The notes under the pieces: model-generated
Database searches by the model: none
Seen by the model: the letters and a program-made list of their open reading frames with translations, nothing else
Told to the model about the DNA's origin: nothing
Shown here: piece after piece, positions 13,655 through 19,312 of the stretch
How the letters are laid out: the number at the start of each line of letters is the position of its first letter
Position numbering within the stretch: position 1 is the stretch's first letter
NCBI GenBank assembly: GCA_905215275.1
Contig: CAJMPE010000010.1
Coordinates: 1 to 19,312, forward strand
DNA from: an uncultured bacterium
Lineage (GTDB): Bacteria; Actinomycetota; Coriobacteriia; Coriobacteriales; Coriobacteriaceae
DNA: 19,312 nt
Reading direction: 5' to 3'
Translations under genes and position numbers: made by a program

Positions 13655-14554
13655 TTACAGATGACGCTCCAGGAAGCGGAAGGCTAGGCGAATCCAAGGA
13701 CGGACTGCCACCTGCTTGCCCTCGTTGTCGACCGCGGTATTGGCGTTGCCGAGCGAAAGACCGTGGCCGCCCTGGTCAAAGACGTGCATCTCGCATGCAA
13801 CACCCTCCTCGGCCATGCGCTGCGCAAACGGGTAGACCTGCGCGATCGGCGCCGTCTTGTCGTCCGAAACGCCCCACACAAAGGTCGGGGGCATCTGGCG
13901 CGAAACGTGCGTGGTAGGGCAAATGTCGGTCAAGTGCTCATCGGTCGCCTCGCCGCCCGTCACCATCGACAGATAGTCGTTGAGCAAATCGCGTCCTGTC
14001 TTGCCGCCCGTCTTGGGCACGCGCAGGTCGATGCGCGGATCGCGTGTCTGCATATCGCGCACATAGGCAAGGTCGAGCAACGGATAGCCCAGCACCACGG
14101 CGTCGGGACGAATATCCTCCGGACGAGCCCCAGCAAGGCCCGCGAAGGGTCCGGTCTTCCACTGCGTTGCCAACGAGGCGCAAATCATGCCGCCCGCCGA
14201 GAAGCCCACGATGCACATGCGCTTGGGATCGACATGCCACTCGTCGGCGTTGGCGCGCACGGTAGCGATCATCTTGGCGAGGTCCGCCTGCGGGTGCGGA
14301 AAGCTCACGTCGCCCGTGGCGCTCGTCACATAGTTGAGCACAAATGCCTGGTAGCCGCGGTCCAAAAATGCAAACGCCACCGGGTCCTGCTCGTGCGGAG
14401 CGATATGCGTAAACCCGCCTCCGCCGCAGATGATCACCGCAGGGCGGCGGCCATTGGGCTTGTCGGGCAGCGGCTCGGCACCCAGATACGTAAACGTCGC
14501 CGGATAATCCTCGGTCGGCTCCTCGCCCCACAGCGCATGGTTCTCAATAATCAT
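13655..14554 (-). CDS. Alpha/beta hydrolase, acetyl-esterase/carboxylesterase type
   Basis: A predicted cytosolic esterase of 299 residues. It has an oxyanion-hole glycine run ICGGGGFTHIAPHEQD (42-57), nucleophile S119 in GFSAGG, an acidic residue in VWGVSDDKTAP (D231 or D232) and H264 in DQGGHGLS, giving a complete catalytic triad. This pattern is close to BD-FAE/acetyl xylan esterase-like hydrolases that deacetylate sugars, but the substrate cannot be read from sequence. Start: ATG (MIIENHALWGEE) after GGAGGGAGCACCT. The same frame stays open far upstream into the opposite-strand EIIA gene, but that extension has no ribosome site and is rejected. Probably monocistronic, convergent with the zinc-ribbon gene and divergent from the EIIA gene. 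Confidence 0.92.
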   Translation of the reverse strand: MIIENHALWGEEPTEDYPATFTYLGAEPLPDKPNGRRPAVIICGGGGFTHIAPHEQDPVAFAFLDRGYQAFVLNYVTSATGDVSFPHPQADLAKMIATVRANADEWHVDPKRMCIVGFSAGGMICASLATQWKTGPFAGLAGARPEDIRPDAVVLGYPLLDLAYVRDMQTRDPRIDLRVPKTGGKTGRDLLNDYLSMVTGGEATDEHLTDICPTTHVSRQMPPTFVWGVSDDKTAPIAQVYPFAQRMAEEGVACEMHVFDQGGHGLSLGNANTAVDNEGKQVAVRPWIRLAFRFLERHL

Positions 14555-14680
14555 AGGTGCTCCCTCCGTGCGATTCGTGCGCACTCGTTTTTCGCACCTT
14601 AGCGTACCCCACTTGAGCCCGCGGCGCAGAAACACCCCCGCAATAAGTTGGCCTTCAACTGATATATCACAAAATCGCTG

Positions 14681-14709
14681 TTCAGAGGTATCGTTAGGCA
14701 GCGTAAAAT
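14681..14709 (+). promoter_or_regulatory. Promoter of the PTS EIIA gene
   Basis: TTCAGA (14681-14686) and TAAAAT (14704-14709) are separated by 17 bp, with four and five of six consensus matches. The start would be near 14716, about 85 nt before the EIIA ATG. Confidence 0.5.
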
Positions 14710-14740
14710 AGGGGCGCTGACCGTGCTGGGAAACACGTAC

Positions 14741-14750
14741 GAAACGTTTC
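14741..14750. promoter_or_regulatory. LacI-family-type operator upstream of EIIA
   Basis: GAAACGTTTC is a perfect 10-bp palindrome with the central CG typical of LacI/GalR-family (and CcpA-like) operators. It lies about 25 nt downstream of the predicted start, a position suited to repression by blocking. The same ten bases recur at 15447. Confidence 0.5.
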
Positions 14751-14800
14751 CGGCAAACCACACGCGTGCAACATGCGCGCCTGATACGTTGGAGGCATCT

Positions 14801-15364
14801 ATGGGTCTGCTCGATTCGCTCAAGTCCACGTTCACCTCGTCGGGCGAGGCGTCCGTTCCGCCCGCAGCAAGCTTCGCCACCCGCGAAGGCGTCATCTACG
14901 CCCCCGTCAACGGCGTGCTCGTCAATCTGAGTGAGGTTCCCGACGAGACCATCGCCTCGGGCATGCTCGGCCAGGGCTATGGCATCGAGCCCATTACCGG
15001 CACCATTTACGCCCCCGCCAACGGCCGTATCGGCGCCACCACCGTCACCAACCACTCCATCGGCATGATTACCGAGGACGGTCTGCGCGTGTTTATCCAT
15101 GTTGGCCTGGGCACCGTGGAAATGAACGGCAAGGGTTTTGCCCGCTTTGTCGAGATGGGCGATGTGGTCAAGGCAGGCCAGCCGCTCATCAGCTTCGACC
15201 GCGAGGCCATTAAGGCCGCTGGTCACGAGGACATCGTGACCGTCATCGTCTCCGAGCTCAATCGTCTTAAGAGCATCGACCATGTCGGCGAGTCTGGAAC
15301 GCTTATCGGCGGCAACCCGCTCGTCAAGCTTGGTGATCCGCTGCTGGTTGCCAAGACCAAGTAG
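14801..15364 (+). CDS. PTS system EIIA component, glucose family (single domain)
   Basis: A phosphocarrier that takes phosphate from HPr and passes it to an EIIB domain during sugar uptake; cytosolic. The 187-residue protein matches the glucose-type EIIA fold: VIYAPVNG (31-38), GIEPITGTIYAPANG, NHSIGMI with supporting H85, and the phosphorylated H100 in VFIHVGLGTVEMNGKGF, followed by FVEMGDVVKAGQPLISFD. No EIIB or EIIC domain is attached or adjacent, so it probably serves permeases encoded elsewhere, like E. coli Crr. The ATG lies six bases after GGAGG; an in-frame upstream extension has no ribosome site. GAAACGTTTC palindromes flank the gene. A weak hairpin (15382-15398, ACGGGT/ACCCGT) follows the stop. 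Confidence 0.95.
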   Translation: MGLLDSLKSTFTSSGEASVPPAASFATREGVIYAPVNGVLVNLSEVPDETIASGMLGQGYGIEPITGTIYAPANGRIGATTVTNHSIGMITEDGLRVFIHVGLGTVEMNGKGFARFVEMGDVVKAGQPLISFDREAIKAAGHEDIVTVIVSELNRLKSIDHVGESGTLIGGNPLVKLGDPLLVAKTK

Positions 15365-15381
15365 CAGACTGCCGTCACATA

Positions 15382-15398
15382 ACGGGTCAACCACCCGT
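15382..15398 (+). terminator. Weak hairpin after the EIIA gene
   Basis: ACGGGT pairs with ACCCGT around a five-base loop, followed by GCATCTTTG. The stem is only six pairs and the U-tract is poor, so termination here is uncertain. Confidence 0.3.
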
Positions 15399-15429
15399 GC
15401 ATCTTTGCCGCATCTGTGTTGTTGTTTTT

Positions 15430-15465
15430 GCCTATGTAGAGGTTCTGAAACGTTTCTATATAGGC
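15430..15465 (+). promoter_or_regulatory. Operator palindrome inside a long stem-loop upstream of the acetyltransferase gene
   Basis: A second GAAACGTTTC (15447-15456) is followed at once by TATATA, a possible -10 box, so the operator would lie in the promoter spacer of the downstream gene. Around it, GCCTATGTAGA (15430-15440) and TCTATATAGGC (15455-15465) form an 11-pair stem whose single non-Watson-Crick position is a G-U pair only on the plus strand. No U-tract follows, so it is not a standard terminator. Confidence 0.45.
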
Positions 15466-15598
15466 AGCTGAGCATCAACGCAGGTGCGGCTTTTGCGTAG
15501 CGAAGCATCGTCCCGCGGCATGTTGTTCAACCGCACGAACCCCCTTCCTTTGTCCGCGCAGAGCGCTAGACTGCTAGGTCGACATTGGAGGAAGATCG

Positions 15599-17533
15599 AT
15601 GCAAAACACACCCACGGGCGCCGCACATGCCGCGCCTCAACGCAACCAACGCATCGTCGCGCTCGACGGGCTCCGCGCCCTCGCCATCGCCGGCGTCGTC
15701 CTATATCACCTTCGCCCCAGCCGCCTGACCGGCGGTTTTTTGGGCGTTACGCTCTTCTTTACGCTGAGTGGCTATCTCGCCACCAAAAGCATTATGCGGG
15801 CCACGGCACGCGACGGATTCTCGTACCCGCGCTATATCTGCCGCCGCATTGCGCGCATGATGCCGCCGATCGTCGTGACCATCGCGCTTACCGCCGTCGC
15901 CACCTACATCGCGGCCCCGAGCCTACTCCCTAAGGTGCAGCAGGACGCCCTGCCATCGGCACTCTTTTTGAGCAACTGGTTCTACATCTTCCGCAACGTC
16001 TCGTATTTCGCAGCTGCAGGACTCCCCTCGCCGCTCACGCACCTGTGGTTCTGCGCTGTCACTATGCAGTTCTATCTGGTATGGCCGGTCATCCTTATGG
16101 CGCTGTGCAGCAAAACCAGGTCACGCAACACCGCCATCGGCATCACGATCGCATTCGCGCTTGCATCGACGGCAGCCATGGTCCTCATGTTTAATCCCAC
16201 CGCCGACACATCGCGCGTCTACTACGGAACCGACGCCCGTGCCGCCGAGCTTCTATGCGGAGCCTTAGCCGCCATCGCCGCGCCGCGTCTGCGCGAAATG
16301 CTGAGCGGTGACATCCATACCCCCGGCGCCAACAAGGGCATCTCAAAGGTCAACGCGATTTCTATCGCGTGGCTCGTTGCCGTTATAGCCGGCGCACTCA
16401 TGCTGACCGGAGAGAGCGCCTGGCTCTACCGCGGCGGCTTTTTGCTGTTTGCCCTGCTCACCGGGTTCCTTATCACCTGCGTGCAAAACACGGAATGTAT
16501 CGTGCGTCGTCTGTTGTCGGTCAAGCCGCTCGTCTGGTTGGGACAGCGTTCGTTCTCGGTCTATCTGGTGCACTATCCCCTACTGCTTCTTATGAATCCC
16601 GCAACCCGCACTACCCGCATCGCCTGGTGGGAGCAGGTATTACAGCTTGTACTGATCCTTGCGGTAGCCGAGGTTTTCTATCGCCTCGTCGAACGCCCTT
16701 GGTCCCACAAGCCGGCCCAACAGGACAGCACGGCAAGAAAGCACGTCCTCGCGCCCGCCATGGTGCTCCCCGCGCTTGGCGCCGCATGCGTTGCCGCACT
16801 TGCCTTCGCGCCGCTTGACTGGGCAGGCATCGCCACCGCCCGCGCCGAGCAGCTCCGTCCCGAGCTTGCCCAGAACGCGACCTCGGCCCAGGACAACGGA
16901 GCCAACGACAAGGGCGCCGAGCCCGCATCCGGCAAAGTTTCCCAGCCCAGCGACACCGCATCCAACGACGCCACCAAGCAAAAACCCAAAGAGGGACCTA
17001 TCGCCGAAAAGGTCCCCAAGAACCTTGACTGGAAGAGCTTTACCTACGACGAGGCGACCGGAACCTGCGACGCCCGCGTACTCATGATCGGCGACTCGGT
17101 CACCGCAGGTGCCCAACCTGGCATTCAGGCGGTGCTTCCCAACGCGTACATCGACGGCGTGGTGAGCCGCCAGTTCTACACCTTCCAGGATGTCTACGCG
17201 CAGGACATCGCCAACTACGATCCAAGCGTGGTCATCTGCGCGCTTGGCACCAACGGCCTCATCCGCGACCCTCAGCAGGTGCAGGACGTGATTAATGCCG
17301 TGGGCGGCAAGCCCATCTACTTTGTGACCGTGCGTGTACCGCTCGAGCTACAGGACCGCAATAACCAGATGATTCGTGACGTCTGCGCCCAAAACGACAA
17401 CGCCGGCGTCATCGACTGGAACGGTGCCTCAGAGGGCCACAGCGAATACCTTGTCGACGACGGCACACACCTCACCCAGGCGGGAATCGACACCTACGCT
17501 GCCCTCATACGCCAAGCCATCTGCGGGCACTAG
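15599..17533 (+). CDS. OatA-like O-acetyltransferase (acyltransferase 3 plus SGNH domain)
   Basis: A membrane enzyme expected to O-acetylate peptidoglycan or another surface glycan. The N-terminal acyltransferase-3 domain (about residues 17-375, roughly ten membrane segments) has VALDGLRALAIAGVVLYHLR with H37, GGFLGVTLFFTLSGYL and HLWFCAVTMQFYLVWP. A further helix follows, then a linker rich in Asn, Ala, Lys and Pro (about 425-480). The extracytoplasmic SGNH esterase-fold domain has S500 in GDSV, GTNG, and D621/H624 in DDGTH. Layout and many segments follow Staphylococcus aureus OatA. The conserved EEQFY pair reads TMQFY here. 644 residues, normal length. ATG after TTGGAGGAAGATCG. It may be controlled by the GAAACGTTTC site 145 bp upstream. 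Confidence 0.92.
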   Translation: MQNTPTGAAHAAPQRNQRIVALDGLRALAIAGVVLYHLRPSRLTGGFLGVTLFFTLSGYLATKSIMRATARDGFSYPRYICRRIARMMPPIVVTIALTAVATYIAAPSLLPKVQQDALPSALFLSNWFYIFRNVSYFAAAGLPSPLTHLWFCAVTMQFYLVWPVILMALCSKTRSRNTAIGITIAFALASTAAMVLMFNPTADTSRVYYGTDARAAELLCGALAAIAAPRLREMLSGDIHTPGANKGISKVNAISIAWLVAVIAGALMLTGESAWLYRGGFLLFALLTGFLITCVQNTECIVRRLLSVKPLVWLGQRSFSVYLVHYPLLLLMNPATRTTRIAWWEQVLQLVLILAVAEVFYRLVERPWSHKPAQQDSTARKHVLAPAMVLPALGAACVAALAFAPLDWAGIATARAEQLRPELAQNATSAQDNGANDKGAEPASGKVSQPSDTASNDATKQKPKEGPIAEKVPKNLDWKSFTYDEATGTCDARVLMIGDSVTAGAQPGIQAVLPNAYIDGVVSRQFYTFQDVYAQDIANYDPSVVICALGTNGLIRDPQQVQDVINAVGGKPIYFVTVRVPLELQDRNNQMIRDVCAQNDNAGVIDWNGASEGHSEYLVDDGTHLTQAGIDTYAALIRQAICGH

Positions 17534-17594
17534 GCAACGCAAAATCGGCGCTTGCGCGGTGCCCACGCCACGCCCATACATCACACCTGACGTT

Positions 17595-17623
17595 TTGCTA
17601 CGCCCCCACTCGCGGGTTAGAAT
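17595..17623 (+). promoter_or_regulatory. Promoter of asnS
   Basis: TTGCTA (17595-17600), 17 bp, then TAGAAT (17618-17623), with four and five of six matches. The start would be near 17630, leaving a leader of only about 40 nt, which is too short for a T-box riboswitch. Confidence 0.6.
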
Positions 17624-17669
17624 GGTTAACTGTTTGGAAATAATCCGTACAACCGTTATGGGAGGATAC

Positions 17670-19073
17670 GTGAACCGCACCAAAATCGCGCAGCTCTATG
17701 CCGATGCCGAGTCACTCGGTGGCCAGACCGTCACCGTTGCCGGCTGGGTCAAGTCCGTCCGCGACATGAAGAACTTTGGCTTCGTTACGCTCAACGACGG
17801 CAGCTGCTTCCGCGACCTGCAGGTCGTCATGAACCGCGAGGCGCTCGACAACTACGACGAGATCGCCCACCAAAACGTCTCGGCCGCACTCATTTGCACC
17901 GGCACCGTTAAGCTGACCCCCGATGCGCCCCAGCCCTTCGAGCTTTCCGCCACCTCCATCGAGGTCGAGGGCGTCAGCGCTCCGGATTACCCGCTGCAGA
18001 AGAAGCGCGCAACCGTCGAGTTCCTGCGCACCCAGCAGCACCTGCGCCCGCGCACCAACCTGTTCCGCGCCGTGTTCCGCATCCGCTCTGTCGCGGCTGC
18101 CGCTATCCATCGCTTCTTCCAAGAGCAGGGCTTTGTCTACGTCAACACCCCCATCATCACCACGAGTGACTGCGAGGGCGCCGGCGAGATGTTCCGCGTG
18201 ACCACGCTCGACCCCAAAAACCCGCCCCTCACCGAGTCCGGCGAGGTCGACTGGAGCCAGGACTTCTTTGGCAAGCATGCGAGCCTCACTGTGTCCGGCC
18301 AGCTCAATGCCGAGAACTTCGCCATGGCCTTTGGCGACGTGTACACCTTTGGCCCCACCTTCCGCGCCGAAAACTCCAACACCACGCGCCACGCCGCCGA
18401 GTTTTGGATGATTGAGCCCGAGATGGCATTTGCCGACCTCAACGACTACATGGATAACGCCGAGGCTATGCTCAAGTACGTCCTTAAGGACGTTATGGCC
18501 CCCTGCCCCGACGAGCTCAACATGCTCAACAAGTTTGTGGACAAGGGTCTGCTTGAGCGCCTGGACCATGTCGCCAACTCCGACTTTGCCCGCGTCACCT
18601 ATACCGAGGCCGTTGAAATCCTGGAGCAGGCCGTCGCCGCCGGTCACAAGTTTGACTATCCCGTGAGCTGGGGCATCGACCTGCAAACCGAGCACGAGCG
18701 TTTCCTGACCGAGGAGCACTTTAAGCGACCGACTTTTGTGACCGACTACCCGGCCGAGATCAAGGCGTTCTACATGCGCATGAACGAGGACGGCAAGACC
18801 GTCGCCGCCGCCGACTGCCTGGTTCCCGGTATCGGCGAGATTATCGGCGGCTCCCAGCGCGAGGAGCGCCTGGATCTGCTCGAGGCCCGCATCAAGGACC
18901 TGGGCATGAATCCCGAGCAGTACAAGTACTACCTTGACCTGCGCCGCTACGGTTCTTGCAAGCACGCCGGCTACGGTCTGGGCTTCGAGCGCTGCGTCAT
19001 GTATCTGACGGGTATCTCCAACATCCGCGATGTGCTCCCGTTCCCACGCACAGTCGGCAACTGCGAGCTTTAA
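17670..19073 (+). CDS. asnS: Asparagine--tRNA ligase
   Basis: Charges tRNA-Asn with asparagine using ATP; cytosolic class II synthetase. The 467-residue protein has an N-terminal OB-fold anticodon-binding domain (about 18-105: VTVAGWVKSVRDMKNFGFVTLNDG split by strands). The catalytic domain has motif 2 FRAENSNTTRHAAEFWMIEPE (from F231), the AsnRS-type CLVPGIGEIIGGSQREER loop and motif 3 GLGFERCVMYLTG (from G436). H and T in NTTRHAAEF and the absence of an extra GAD domain fit AsnRS rather than AspRS. I chose GTG (VNRTKIAQLY), four bases after GGGAGG; an in-frame ATG four codons upstream overlaps that ribosome site. Length matches E. coli AsnS. A strong terminator follows. Confidence 0.96.
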   Translation: MNRTKIAQLYADAESLGGQTVTVAGWVKSVRDMKNFGFVTLNDGSCFRDLQVVMNREALDNYDEIAHQNVSAALICTGTVKLTPDAPQPFELSATSIEVEGVSAPDYPLQKKRATVEFLRTQQHLRPRTNLFRAVFRIRSVAAAAIHRFFQEQGFVYVNTPIITTSDCEGAGEMFRVTTLDPKNPPLTESGEVDWSQDFFGKHASLTVSGQLNAENFAMAFGDVYTFGPTFRAENSNTTRHAAEFWMIEPEMAFADLNDYMDNAEAMLKYVLKDVMAPCPDELNMLNKFVDKGLLERLDHVANSDFARVTYTEAVEILEQAVAAGHKFDYPVSWGIDLQTEHERFLTEEHFKRPTFVTDYPAEIKAFYMRMNEDGKTVAAADCLVPGIGEIIGGSQREERLDLLEARIKDLGMNPEQYKYYLDLRRYGSCKHAGYGLGFERCVMYLTGISNIRDVLPFPRTVGNCEL

Positions 19074-19084
19074 TACGTTTCATC

Positions 19085-19119
19085 AAAAGCAGGAAGACGG
19101 CTTGTCTTCCTGCTTTTTT
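19085..19119 (+). terminator. Rho-independent terminator of asnS
   Basis: AGCAGGAAGAC pairs perfectly with GTCTTCCTGCT around a five-base loop, followed by six T. The preceding A run also lets it work from the other strand. It starts about 12 nt past the asnS stop. Confidence 0.93.
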
Positions 19120-19312
19120 GCGTCCGGGGGTGGGGAAGCCGGGAGCAAAGGAAACAGCGAATACAGGGGAAATACACGTGGAACGGACATGCGTCGCGGT
19201 CAGACGGACGGGAAATGGAAGAAATTATAGAAAATGTCCATGATACACAGACAAGCGTTGCTCATATATGGCGTGAAGCGTAATTTACCCAATGAAAGTC
19301 AGAACTTTTTTG
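19120..19312. other. Intergenic tail without a recognisable gene
   Basis: The last 190 bases are more AT-rich towards the right edge than the rest of the window and contain no ORF with a credible ribosome site. TTGCTC (19257-19262) and TAATTT (19280-19285) are 17 bp apart on the plus strand and could be a weak promoter for a gene beyond the edge, but the second hexamer matches poorly. Confidence 0.35.

Noticed and set aside
14555..15508. N-terminal extension of the hydrolase frame to 617 codons
   Set aside because: The extension runs antisense through the EIIA gene and lacks a ribosome site; the ATG at 14554 has a strong one and begins the conserved hydrolase sequence.
17534..17669. T-box riboswitch upstream of asnS
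   Set aside because: The predicted leader is only about 40 nt, and no AGGGTGG-type T-box sequence or following terminator was seen.
19030..19243. Short plus-strand frames overlapping the asnS 3' end and its terminator
   Set aside because: They run through the terminator hairpin, have no ribosome site and no recognisable sequence.

Overview
The window looks like a stretch of chromosome from a high-GC member of the Coriobacteriia, most likely Collinsella or a close relative. This is inferred from protein style, GC-rich codon use with GGAGG-type ribosome sites, and a gut-anaerobe gene mix (FeoA-FeoB fusion, OatA-like acetyltransferase, single-domain PTS EIIA, zinc-ribbon membrane protein). No database search was possible, so the genus is a judgement.

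Left part (1-5227, all minus strand, read right to left): an aminotransferase, then rplJ and rplL behind a good promoter and a recognisable L10 leader with its own attenuator, then galU, then the 5' part of rpoB running off the window edge. The usual rplJL-rpoB block is interrupted by galU. Strong terminators follow rplL and galU, so rplJL, galU and rpoB appear to be separate transcription units. A dyad resembling a Gram-positive LexA box sits upstream of rpoB.

Middle (5228-11760): a small flavodoxin-like protein of unknown function on the plus strand meets, tail to tail, a two-gene minus-strand unit (GH13 glycosidase, then a hypoxanthine-DNA-glycosylase-type repair enzyme). Upstream lie a SotB-like MFS exporter and a FeoA-FeoB ferrous iron transporter. 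The exporter's promoter is embedded in the terminator region of feoB. Two 8-bp direct repeats resembling half of a DtxR-family iron box lie in front of feoB.

Right part (11761-19312): a zinc-ribbon/transmembrane/coiled-coil protein is flanked on both sides by 150-bp arrays of a 14-bp motif in strictly alternating orientation at 30/32-bp spacing, resembling a BIME. A separate 67-bp long-stem palindromic element occurs twice (8000-8066 and 13561-13627), each time just past the stop of a minus-strand gene. Then come an alpha/beta hydrolase (minus), a stand-alone glucose-type PTS EIIA, an OatA-like O-acetyltransferase and asnS (all plus). The palindrome GAAACGTTTC, typical of LacI-family operators, lies both before and after the EIIA gene.

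No phage, insertion sequence, CRISPR array, rRNA or tRNA was found. Most genes are ordinary housekeeping or metabolic genes. The most unusual content is intergenic: the two repeat families, the paired operators, the L10 leader and the split ribosomal-protein/polymerase cluster.
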